This document shows, piece after piece, positions 56,955 to 64,000 of a DNA stretch of 64,000 bases. Under the pieces are notes generated by a model. It did not search any database. It was not told where the DNA came from and saw nothing but the letters and a program-made list of their open reading frames with translations. This DNA is from Corynebacterium glaucum (GTDB lineage: Bacteria > Actinomycetota > Actinomycetes > Mycobacteriales > Mycobacteriaceae): NCBI RefSeq assembly GCF_030408855.1, contig NZ_CP047358.1, positions 1,488,001 through 1,552,000 on the forward strand. The letters are read 5' to 3'. The translations under genes and the position numbers were made by a program. Each line of letters opens with the position of its first letter. Positions within the stretch are counted from its first letter, which is position 1.

Positions 56955-57845
56955 ATGACCGATCCCCTCGCAGCATCCGGAATCGTTGTCGTGGACAAGC
57001 CCGAGGGCATGACCAGCCACGACGTTGTCGCCCGTCTGCGCAGGATCTTCGGCACTCGAAAGGTCGGCCACGCCGGCACCCTCGACCCGATGGCCACCGG
57101 TGTGCTCGTCGCCGGCATTGAACGCGGCACGAAGCTCCTCGCCCACCTGGTCGCCGAGGACAAGGTCTACGAAACCACGATCAGGCTCGGCGCCGCGACC
57201 ACTACCGATGACGCCGAAGGCGAAGTCACCGCAACCACGGACGCAAGCGGCGTCACCGATGAGCAGATCGCCACCGCTATCGAGCACCTCACCGGCGACA
57301 TCATGCAGGTCCCAGCCACAGTGTCCGCCATCAAGATCGACGGCAAACGCGCCCACGAGCTCGCTCGCGCCGGCGAGCAAGTGGACATCCCTGCCCGCCC
57401 GGTCACCGTGCACTCGTTTGAGTACACAGTTCGCCGGGGAGAGCACGTCGACATCGACGCGCGCGTGCACTGTTCCTCCGGCACCTACATCCGCGCGCTC
57501 GCAAGAGACCTCGGTGAACATCTTCAGGTCGGCGGGCACTTAATTGCTTTGCGACGCCTGCGTGTCGGCCCCTTCTCCCTCGACGAGGCCAGCACGTTGA
57601 CGGACCTTGAGGCCTCGCCAGCTCTGTCGCTTTCCATGGATGAGGCGCTCACCCGCGGCTGGCCGGTGCTCGACGTCACCCAAGACGAATACGAAGCCCT
57701 CGCCATGGGCAAATGGCTCGAGCCGCGGGGACTCAAGGGCGTGCACGCTGCTCAAGGACCCGACGGCCGCGTTGTAGCGTTGGTCAAAGAGCAAGGCAAA
57801 CGACTTGCGACGACGTTTGTCGCCCGCCCGTCGACGCTGAGTTAA
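56955..57845 (+). CDS. truB: tRNA pseudouridine55 synthase TruB
   Basis: 296-aa TruB. The N-terminal block GIVVVDKPEGMTSHDVVARL and the catalytic GHAGTLDPMATGVLVAGI (Asp) are diagnostic; VSAIKIDGKRAHELARAGE and CSSGTYIRALARDLGEHL are further family blocks. It modifies U55 in the T-loop of most tRNAs. Divergent from ribF. It ends 18 bp before the convergent pptT gene; no hairpin there. Confidence 0.95.
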   Translation: MTDPLAASGIVVVDKPEGMTSHDVVARLRRIFGTRKVGHAGTLDPMATGVLVAGIERGTKLLAHLVAEDKVYETTIRLGAATTTDDAEGEVTATTDASGVTDEQIATAIEHLTGDIMQVPATVSAIKIDGKRAHELARAGEQVDIPARPVTVHSFEYTVRRGEHVDIDARVHCSSGTYIRALARDLGEHLQVGGHLIALRRLRVGPFSLDEASTLTDLEASPALSLSMDEALTRGWPVLDVTQDEYEALAMGKWLEPRGLKGVHAAQGPDGRVVALVKEQGKRLATTFVARPSTLS

Positions 57846-57863
57846 CGCCCCCGTCTCCCGCGC

Positions 57864-58517
57864 TCACTCGAGAAAAGCAGAGGCGATGACGTAGCCGCCT
57901 CGAACGACCCAGCGGCCCTCAAAATACGGTGCTGGCGTGGGGCGCGCGAGCAGCTGCGAGGTGAACGTGCCGTCGGTGCGGATCTCGATTTCCGCCTCGT
58001 CGAAACCTAACCAGCGTCGCGTCAGCGGGAACCAGCACTTGTACGTGGCTTCCTTCGCGCAGAACAGGAGGCGGTCAGCCCACTCGTGGCCGTCCTGCTG
58101 CATCTGGTAGACCATCGTGAGTTCGTTCTCGCGGGCGATCTGGCGCAGCACACCGTCGGGGAGCGGTTTCGCCGGCTCCGCGTCGAGCCCCATCGAGCGC
58201 ACTGTGCGCGTCGGAGCTGCAACCGCGGCGCGCAGGCCATCGGTGTGCGTCAACGAGCCGGTGAATCCTTTCGGCCAAAGCGGCATGCCGCGTTCGCCCC
58301 GGAGGATCGCCTCCGTCGTCGTTAAGCCAAGTTCCTTTAATGCTTGATGGGCGCACCATCGCGCATCGCCGAACTCCCCTTTTCGAATATCCCTGGCCTC
58401 GGAGACCTGGGCCCGTTCGGAGGGCAGCAGATCGCGGTAGTTGGTCAGGTCCTGCGCATCATCGTTGCGAAGGTAAACGACACGGGCGGCCTCCGGGAAG
58501 AGAGAAAGGTCTTGCAT
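57864..58517 (-). CDS. pptT: 4'-phosphopantetheinyl transferase (PptT/Sfp type)
   Basis: About 217-aa enzyme that attaches phosphopantetheine from CoA to acyl carrier domains of fatty-acid/polyketide synthases, here likely for mycolic acid synthesis. The Mg2+-binding motif SMGLDAEPAKP (GxDxE, about residue 115) and the FCAKEATYKCWFPL motif (Lys-Glu, about 150) are both present; the N-terminal part contains RWCAHQALKELG. Start is ATG 58517, overlapping the TGA of the upstream gene (TGATG). It is coupled to a PptH-like phosphodiesterase, the same pair as mycobacterial Rv2794c-Rv2795c. Confidence 0.9.
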   Translation of the reverse strand: MQDLSLFPEAARVVYLRNDDAQDLTNYRDLLPSERAQVSEARDIRKGEFGDARWCAHQALKELGLTTTEAILRGERGMPLWPKGFTGSLTHTDGLRAAVAAPTRTVRSMGLDAEPAKPLPDGVLRQIARENELTMVYQMQQDGHEWADRLLFCAKEATYKCWFPLTRRWLGFDEAEIEIRTDGTFTSQLLARPTPAPYFEGRWVVRGGYVIASAFLE

Positions 58518-59317
58518 CACGGTTTAACCTCCATCACCGGATATGGGAACGGGATGGCCTCGTGCTCCCGTGCCTCCCATTCGCGGGGGTAGCCGAGCGA
58601 AACCTCAACGTGCTTGATCCCGTCAATCTGCATGGCACCCGGCATGTGAAGGTGGCCGTAGATCACCGCGTTGGCGTGGTAGCGCTGCGGCCAGCTGCGG
58701 GTGTGGCGAGTTCCGCACCACAGTGCGATCTCAGACCAGCGCATCTTCATGGTCGGCTCCTGCACCAACGGCCAGTGGTTGATCAGGACCGTCGGCCCGT
58801 CTATCCGGGAGAGGCGTTTCGTGGTGTAGGCAAGGCGGTCCCAGCACCACGCGCGCACATCGACGAACGGGGCGATGGCGAACTCATCCGTCATCATGAT
58901 GTTGCGCCGCTTCGCGGCATCCACCGCCTCCTCGACGGTCATGCCCGGGCCGCGGAACGAGTAGTCGTAGAGGGTGAACAACGGACAGATGGTGACGCCG
59001 CCGAACACCGGGTAGGGATCCTCCGGTGTAACCACGCCCATCTCACGCATGGACTGCACCAGCGCCGTGTACTTGTCGCGTCCCCGGTGCCGGTCCGCAG
59101 AGCGCGAGAACAGCTCGTGGTTGCCCGGCACCCAAATCACGGTGTCGAAGCGTTCTACGAATTTCCGCATGACGCGCACGATGAGGTCATGGCGCTCCGC
59201 CACGTCACCGGCGACGATCAGCCAGTCGCTCGGATCCGTGGGTTGGATTGCGTCAATGCGCAGCGAGTTGGCTTTCACCGCCGCGTGCAGATCGCTTACC
59301 GCCCACAAAGTGGTCAT
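58517..59317 (-). CDS. pptH: PptH-like metallophosphoesterase
   Basis: 266-aa calcineurin-like phosphoesterase. Metal motifs: SDLHAAVKAN (D-x-H), IVAGDVAERHD (GD), WVPGNHELFSR (GNHE), NHWPLVQEP and YGHLHMPG (GHxH). The gene directly precedes and overlaps pptT. In mycobacteria the neighbour of pptT, PptH (Rv2795c), removes phosphopantetheine from carrier proteins and antagonises PptT, so the same role is likely here. I name it by analogy; a general nuclease or nucleotide phosphoesterase function cannot be excluded. Confidence 0.82.
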   Translation of the reverse strand: MTTLWAVSDLHAAVKANSLRIDAIQPTDPSDWLIVAGDVAERHDLIVRVMRKFVERFDTVIWVPGNHELFSRSADRHRGRDKYTALVQSMREMGVVTPEDPYPVFGGVTICPLFTLYDYSFRGPGMTVEEAVDAAKRRNIMMTDEFAIAPFVDVRAWCWDRLAYTTKRLSRIDGPTVLINHWPLVQEPTMKMRWSEIALWCGTRHTRSWPQRYHANAVIYGHLHMPGAMQIDGIKHVEVSLGYPREWEAREHEAIPFPYPVMEVKP

Positions 59318-59339
59318 GGATAATACCTAGCACGCACGC

Positions 59340-60635
59340 TCAGACCCGTGCCCACCGCATCGAGCGGAATCGCCACACCACGCCGGCGAGGCGCAGGAGG
59401 ACGGAGGCGAGATGGCCAGCCCAGATGCCAGTAAGGCCCCAGCCGAACTGCACGGACAGCAACGTGATCGGCACGAACGTCCCCAGCACCGAGACGATGG
59501 TGAGGTTGCGCAGAAACGCCGCATCCGAGGCACCGAGCAGCACCCCGTCGAAGGCGAAGACCACACCGCCGGACACGATCATCCCGATGAGCAGCCACCA
59601 GGGCACTGTGAGCTCAGCGAACACCGCGGCATCATGCGTGAAGATCGACTGGATCGGGCGCGCCAGCACGGCGAAGACAGCAGCGAGTACGAGCCCAAAG
59701 ATCGTCGAATAGCGCGCCGCCTGCACACCCACGGATTTCGCGCGCTCAATCTGGCCGTTGCCCAGAGCTGCGCCGGTGAGTGTTTGTGCCGCGATGGCCA
59801 TTGAGTCGAGCACCAGCGTGAGGAAGTTCCACAACTGGAGCATGATCTGGTGCGCTGCGAGCACCGCGACTCCGAACCTGCCCGCAACGGCGGCTGCAGC
59901 AAGGAGCGAGATCTGGAAAGACAGTGAACGCAAGATCAGGTCGCGGCCGAGCACCAGCTGCTGGGAAATAATCGACCAGTTCGGTGCCCAGCCGCCGCCG
60001 TTTCGGCCGTGTTCGCGTACCAGCACGATGAGGAAGAGGGCGGCAGCGATGCCCATGCCGATCACGTTGGCGACGGCGGAGCCAACCAGCCCGAAGCGGT
60101 CGACGAGGACGGGAAGCAGGACGGCGCCCGGAATGAGACCAGCAAGCGTGAGTTTGAAGGGCAACCGAGTGTTTTGCACGCCTCTCATCCAGCCGTTGCC
60201 TGCCATGATGATCAGTGTCAGCGGGATGGCCAGCGCGGCCACCCGCATCCAGCTTGCGGCCGCAAAGCTTGTGGCGGTGTCGTTGGTCAGCCAATACGCG
60301 ATGGGCTGGGCGAGCGTCCAAATGAGCGTCGACAAGCAAAGCCCAGCTACTACCGCAACCCAAGTGGCCTGGACGCCCTCGGCAACCGCTGCTTCGCGTT
60401 TGCCCGCGCCGAAGAGCCGCGAGCTGCGCGCCGTGGTGCCGTAAGACAAAAAGGTCAGCTGAGTGGTCACCGTGGACTGGATAGTGGCACCCGCAGCAAG
60501 TGCTGCGAGTTCGCCGGTGCCCAACCTGCCCACCACCGCAGTATCCAACAAAAGGTAGAGCGGGTTGGCTGCCAGCACACCGAGTGCGGGCAATGCGAGC
60601 GCGAAGATTTGGCGCGGGGTGATTGCTGCAGTCAT
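59340..60635 (-). CDS. MATE family efflux protein (DinF-like)
   Basis: 431-aa MATE-type exporter with twelve hydrophobic helices. Signature regions LLDTAVVGRLGTGELAALAA near the N terminus and AMAIAAQTLTGAALGNGQIE further on fit the DinF-related branch. GNGWMRGVQNTRLPFKLTLA is the conserved loop between the two halves. Its gene starts one base after the nrnA stop codon, so translation is probably coupled. Exported substrate unknown. Confidence 0.92.
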   Translation of the reverse strand: MTAAITPRQIFALALPALGVLAANPLYLLLDTAVVGRLGTGELAALAAGATIQSTVTTQLTFLSYGTTARSSRLFGAGKREAAVAEGVQATWVAVVAGLCLSTLIWTLAQPIAYWLTNDTATSFAAASWMRVAALAIPLTLIIMAGNGWMRGVQNTRLPFKLTLAGLIPGAVLLPVLVDRFGLVGSAVANVIGMGIAAALFLIVLVREHGRNGGGWAPNWSIISQQLVLGRDLILRSLSFQISLLAAAAVAGRFGVAVLAAHQIMLQLWNFLTLVLDSMAIAAQTLTGAALGNGQIERAKSVGVQAARYSTIFGLVLAAVFAVLARPIQSIFTHDAAVFAELTVPWWLLIGMIVSGGVVFAFDGVLLGASDAAFLRNLTIVSVLGTFVPITLLSVQFGWGLTGIWAGHLASVLLRLAGVVWRFRSMRWARV

Positions 60636-61607
60636 TTAACCGGGAAGTGCTGCCAGCAGCTCGCGAGTGATCATGTCTTGGGTTCCGTACGCGGAGTACC
60701 CCGCGGCTGGGACGTGGCCGCCGCCACCGAGCGCTTTCGCTACCTGCGAGACGTCAATGACAGAGGACCGCAGAGAGACCGCCCAATAACGCGGGGCCTG
60801 CTGCTTGAACACCACGCCCACATCGGAACCCTGGAGGGCGCGCGCGTAGTCGATGATCTGCTCGACTGCGGTTTGGCTCATCCTCGCCAACGACTCAGCG
60901 GGCACCGCGATCACGCTCACGGTCAAACCCTTTTCGCGGTAGGTCTGCATGTCCGCCAGCACCGATCCCATGATCCGCAGATCCAGCGCGCTCATGGAAT
61001 CCATCAGATCCAGCGCGATCTGGCGGGTGTCGAGTCCGTAGGACACCAGCTCCGCCGCGAGCGTATGCATGCGTGGGGTGCCCCAGCGGAAGTTGCCAGT
61101 GTCCGTGACCAGGCCTGCGTAGAGGCAGTACGCCATATCCTGATCCATCACCACACCAAGGTGGGAAAACAGTTCCCGGATGATGGTGGTGGTCGATTCA
61201 GAATCAACGATCAGGTTGGTCGCGCCGAACCCGGGGTTGGTCTCGTGGTGGTCGATTACCACGACACGCTCGGGGTTTGCAGCAATCGGTTCCGCCAGCA
61301 GCCCCGTGCGGTCGATTGAGGCGCAGTCAACGGTGACCACCAGGCCGTCATCAGGCAGGGTGCCCCCATATGTCACGGTGGCAACCCCGGGAACCGTTCT
61401 GAGGTTGCCCGGATGCGGGTAGGTCTGGCCGATGAACACATCGGTCTCGATGCCAATCGACCGCAGCCCAGCGGCTAATCCGCACGCCGAGCCGACGGCA
61501 TCAGCGTCGGGCTTGATATGGGCGACGACGGAGACTTTCCGCGCATCGAGCAGTCGCTTAGCGACGGCTTCGAAGCGCGACGCGTCCCCAGGAAACAACG
61601 ACTCCAT
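60636..61607 (-). CDS. nrnA: DHH-family phosphoesterase NrnA (oligoribonuclease/pAp phosphatase)
   Basis: 323-aa DHH/DHHA1 protein. Metal motifs: HIKPDADAVGSACGL near residue 35, TVDCASIDRTG, and the DHH motif VIDHHETNPGFG (about 118). The DHHA1 domain ends with KALGGGGHVPAAGYSAYG, the conserved GGGH. Relatives degrade nanoRNAs and dephosphorylate pAp. ATG start lies 10 bp after the rbfA stop; rbfA-nrnA order is conserved in actinobacteria. Followed by the MATE gene. Confidence 0.93.
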   Translation of the reverse strand: MESLFPGDASRFEAVAKRLLDARKVSVVAHIKPDADAVGSACGLAAGLRSIGIETDVFIGQTYPHPGNLRTVPGVATVTYGGTLPDDGLVVTVDCASIDRTGLLAEPIAANPERVVVIDHHETNPGFGATNLIVDSESTTTIIRELFSHLGVVMDQDMAYCLYAGLVTDTGNFRWGTPRMHTLAAELVSYGLDTRQIALDLMDSMSALDLRIMGSVLADMQTYREKGLTVSVIAVPAESLARMSQTAVEQIIDYARALQGSDVGVVFKQQAPRYWAVSLRSSVIDVSQVAKALGGGGHVPAAGYSAYGTQDMITRELLAALPG

Positions 61608-61616
61608 TCGATCTGG

Positions 61617-62054
61617 CTACCCCTCGCCGGATGTCTTGTACGGGTTCGCGCCCCCGGCGGGCGTGGCGCCCTCGCGCAGCTTCGCCAGTTCGGCATCGCG
61701 GGCGCGAGCGCGGTTGAGCAGCTCTTCCATGTCTGCGGACGCTTCCGGGATGCTGTCGTATTCGAACGAGATTGTCGGGGTGAAGCGGACACCGAGTTGA
61801 TCGCCGACCGTCTTGCGGATCTGGCCGCGGGCGCGGTTGAGCGCCTCCGCAGCTGCGTCGAGGTCTGGCTCCTCATCGAGGGTGCGACCGCGCACGGTGT
61901 AGTACACCTTCGCGTCGTGCAGATCCCCGGTTACCCGGACATCCGTCACAGTCACCAGCTCCAAACGGGGATCTTTGACCTCTCGCTCGATCGTGGTAGC
62001 CACGATCTGCTGAATCTGCTTAGCCAAGCGCTGTGCACGTGGGTTATCAGCCAT
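61617..62054 (-). CDS. rbfA: Ribosome-binding factor A
   Basis: 145-aa RbfA, a KH-fold factor for 16S rRNA 5'-end maturation and cold adaptation. N-terminal [20 protein letters not shown] and [20 protein letters not shown] are family blocks; [20 protein letters not shown] follows. C-terminal tail ([17 protein letters not shown]) is variable and Gly-rich. Preceded by an AAAGGAG ribosome binding site. Located between infB and nrnA in the conserved nusA-infB-rbfA context. Confidence 0.94.
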   Translation of the reverse strand: MADNPRAQRLAKQIQQIVATTIEREVKDPRLELVTVTDVRVTGDLHDAKVYYTVRGRTLDEEPDLDAAAEALNRARGQIRKTVGDQLGVRFTPTISFEYDSIPEASADMEELLNRARARDAELAKLREGATPAGGANPYKTSGEG

Positions 62055-62206
62055 GTCATCTCCTTTTGTTGCTGGTGAACAAAACCGTCCGCATCATCCT
62101 ACCCCTGCCCTGCATTGGTACGACATGCGGGCGCAGGCCCCATCCTTGACTGGACAGCGGCCCGCGCCCGTGTACGGCTTACGGTATCTACGCGGCGTAT
62201 TTACAG

Positions 62207-64000
62207 CTAGGTGCGCGGCACCTCAACCATCTCGTACGCCTGGATAACGTCATCGACCTGGATGTCCGGGTAGGACAAGACCATGCCGCATTCGTAGCCC
62301 TTGGCAACCTCGGTGACGTCGTCCTTCTCGCGACGCAGCGAGTCGATCGTCGCGTCCGGGGTGACCACGTTGCCGTCGCGCACAAGGCGTACCTTGGCAC
62401 CGCGCTTGACGGAGCCGTCGGTGACCATGCAACCGGCGATAAGACCCACTGCGGAGGCCTTGAAGATCTGGCGGATCTCGGCCTGGCCAAGGTCGCGCTC
62501 TTCGTAGATCGGCTTGAGCATGCCGCGAAGCGCTGCCTCAACCTGATCGATGACCTGGTAGATCACCGAGTAGTAGCGGATCTCCACGCCCTCGTTGTTG
62601 GCCTCTTCGGTGGCCTTACCTTCAGCGCGGACGTTGAACGCCACGATGACGGCGTCCGAAGCCGCAGCGAGCAGCACGTTGGTCTGGGTCACCGCACCGA
62701 CACCGCGGTCGATGATGTTGACCTCGACCTCGTCGTCCACCTCGATCTTGAGCAGGGCTTCTTCCAGTGCCTCGACGGAACCGGCGTTGTCGCCCTTGAG
62801 GATGAGGTTGAGCTGGCTAGTCTCCTTGAGCGCCTGGTCCAGGTTCTCCAGGGAGACGCGCTTCTTGGTGCGAGCCTGCATCGCGGCGCGGTGGCGGGCA
62901 TCGCGCTGCGCAGCGATCTGGCGAGCCACGCGGTCGTCCTCGACCACGAGCAGGTTGTCACCCGGGCCAGGAACACCGTTGAGACCCTGAACCTGCACCG
63001 GACGCGACGGCCCAGCTTCCTCGACGTCGTTGCCCCACTCGTCGACCATGCGACGCACGCGGCCGAAGTTGCCGCCGACGACGATGGAGTCGCCGACGCG
63101 CAATGTACCGCGCTGGACAATCACGGTGGACACCGGGCCACGTCCGCGGTCCAGGTGAGACTCGATTGCCAAGCCCTGAGCATCCATGTCCGGGTTCGCC
63201 GTGAGCTCGAGGGCCGCGTCTGCGGTCAGCAGGACGGCCTCCAAAAGATCGTCGATACCCATGTTCTGCTTTGCGGAGATGTCGATGAACATCGTGTCGC
63301 CGCCGTACTCTTCCGGCACGAGACCGTACTCGGTGAGCTGGCCGCGGATCTTGTCCGGCTGCGCCTCTGGCTTATCGATCTTGTTCACCGCAACCACAAT
63401 CGGCAGTTCAGCCGCCTTGGCGTGATTGATCGCTTCGACAGTCTGCGGCATGACACCGTCGTCTGCCGCTACCACGAGGATCGCGAGGTCAGTCGACTTC
63501 GCACCGCGGGCGCGCATGGCTGTAAACGCCTCGTGACCCGGGGTATCCAGGAAGGTTATCGTGCGCGACTCATCCTCCAGCTCAACGGTAGTTTGGTACG
63601 CGCCGATGCCCTGGGTGATGCCGCCGGCCTCACCCTTACCCACGTTTGCCTGACGGATGGTATCCAGCAGGCGGGTCTTACCGTGGTCGACGTGGCCCAT
63701 GACCGAGACCACCGGAGGACGCTGCTCGAGCGCATCTTCGCCGCCTTCGTCTTCACCGAACTGCAGGTCAAAGGACTCGAGCAGCTCGCGGTCCTCGTCC
63801 TCCGGCGAGACAATCTCAACTTCGTAGTTGATCTCCGCACCCAGCAGCTGCAGGGTCTCCTCGGACACCGACTGCGTAGCAGTCACCATCTCGCCGAGGT
63901 TGAACAGCGCCTGCACCAAGTTCGACGCTTCAGTGCCGATCTTTTCTGCCAGGTCGGACAGGGTTGCGCCCTGACGCAGACGAACGGTTGCACCGCCGCC
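62207..64000 (-). CDS. infB: Translation initiation factor IF-2 (C-terminal part, cut by window end)
   Basis: About 597 residues of IF-2 are visible; the N-terminal portion lies beyond the right end of the window, and the frame is open there. From left to right in the protein: the IF2_N motif [18 protein letters not shown]1 [13 protein letters not shown]2-type [14 protein letters not shown]3 [12 protein letters not shown]4 NKIDKPEA, then domain II, and the C-terminal domains ending [22 protein letters not shown]-2 places initiator tRNA on the ribosome. The 152-bp gap to rbfA holds no gene or clear terminator. Confidence 0.97.
   Translation of the reverse strand, partial: GGGATVRLRQGATLSDLAEKIGTEASNLVQALFNLGEMVTATQSVSEETLQLLGAEINYEVEIVSPEDEDRELLESFDLQFGEDEGGEDALEQRPPVVSVMGHVDHGKTRLLDTIRQANVGKGEAGGITQGIGAYQTTVELEDESRTITFLDTPGHEAFTAMRARGAKSTDLAILVVAADDGVMPQTVEAINHAKAAELPIVVAVNKIDKPEAQPDKIRGQLTEYGLVPEEYGGDTMFIDISAKQNMGIDDLLEAVLLTADAALELTANPDMDAQGLAIESHLDRGRGPVSTVIVQRGTLRVGDSIVVGGNFGRVRRMVDEWGNDVEEAGPSRPVQVQGLNGVPGPGDNLLVVEDDRVARQIAAQRDARHRAAMQARTKKRVSLENLDQALKETSQLNLILKGDNAGSVEALEEALLKIEVDDEVEVNIIDRGVGAVTQTNVLLAAASDAVIVAFNVRAEGKATEEANNEGVEIRYYSVIYQVIDQVEAALRGMLKPIYEERDLGQAEIRQIFKASAVGLIAGCMVTDGSVKRGAKVRLVRDGNVVTPDATIDSLRREKDDVTEVAKGYECGMVLSYPDIQVDDVIQAYEMVEVPRT

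Noticed and set aside
59340..60660. SOS box before the DinF-like MATE gene
   Set aside because: The name suggests damage induction, but the gene directly follows nrnA with no gap and no TCGAAC-type box was seen.

Overview
The window is about 64 kb of a high-GC actinobacterial chromosome, almost certainly a Corynebacterium. The gene order miaB - gluABCD - recX/recA - bioYMN - pspA/clgR/cinA/pgsA - terC - ftsK - rnj - dapA/thyX/dapB - pnp/rpsO - iunH - ribF/truB - MATE - nrnA/rbfA/infB is the conserved block I recall from C. glutamicum and relatives. A BioQ-type biotin operator, an actinobacterial SOS box before recA, many start codons that sit 6-8 nt after a -10 hexamer (leaderless transcripts) and Spa-type pilins fit the same assignment.

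Layout. (1) 1-6985 (+): a tightly overlapping operon for a Dpp/Opp-type ABC importer (binding protein, two permeases, two ATPases) followed by a CX5R phosphatase, a class III metallophosphodiesterase and a PLP C-S lyase/aminotransferase. (2) 7013-19820: conserved core, with tRNA modification (miaB), glutamate uptake (gluABCD), recombination (recA/recX), the biotin ECF transporter (bioYMN), envelope stress (pspA/clgR), cinA, pgsA and a YciI-like protein. (3) 19842-29974: terC with an upstream yybP-ykoY-like riboswitch, then a sortase-assembled pilus island: backbone pilin, class C sortase, basal pilin, von Willebrand-A tip pilin and a second backbone pilin with an aberrant LPQVG sorting motif. 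(4) 29984-39863: DJ-1-like protein, ftsK, TIGR03085 protein, RNase J, dapA, thyX, dapB and an AMIN-like lipoprotein. (5) 40078-52050: an accessory redox block. It holds a short flavoprotein, two DUF2236 (MpaB/latex-clearing type) oxygenases, a DUF6230/DUF6114 envelope pair, an aldehyde dehydrogenase, a Cys-containing ArsR/SufR-type regulator, a polytopic membrane gene broken by an IS256-family element, a type 1 cupredoxin and an intact paralogue of the broken membrane protein. (6) 52104-64000 (mostly -): pnp, rpsO, nucleoside hydrolase, ribF, truB, pptT with a pptH-like gene, MATE exporter, nrnA, rbfA and the C-terminal part of infB, cut by the window end.

Standout observations. A dispersed 12-mer, CCGTCGATAAGC, occurs five times exactly and twice with one mismatch, at gene boundaries. 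The IS insertion at 48507-49946 is clean: an exact 8-bp target duplication, and removing the IS plus one copy restores a 384-codon reading frame. The pilus island has two backbone pilins for one sortase. The oxygenase/flavoprotein/aldehyde-dehydrogenase cluster with DUF6114/DUF6230 is the best candidate for an undescribed system.

No tRNA, rRNA, CRISPR array or prophage was recognised. The only gene-free stretch longer than 300 bp is 21012-21584, which holds the terC riboswitch and the pilin promoter region.
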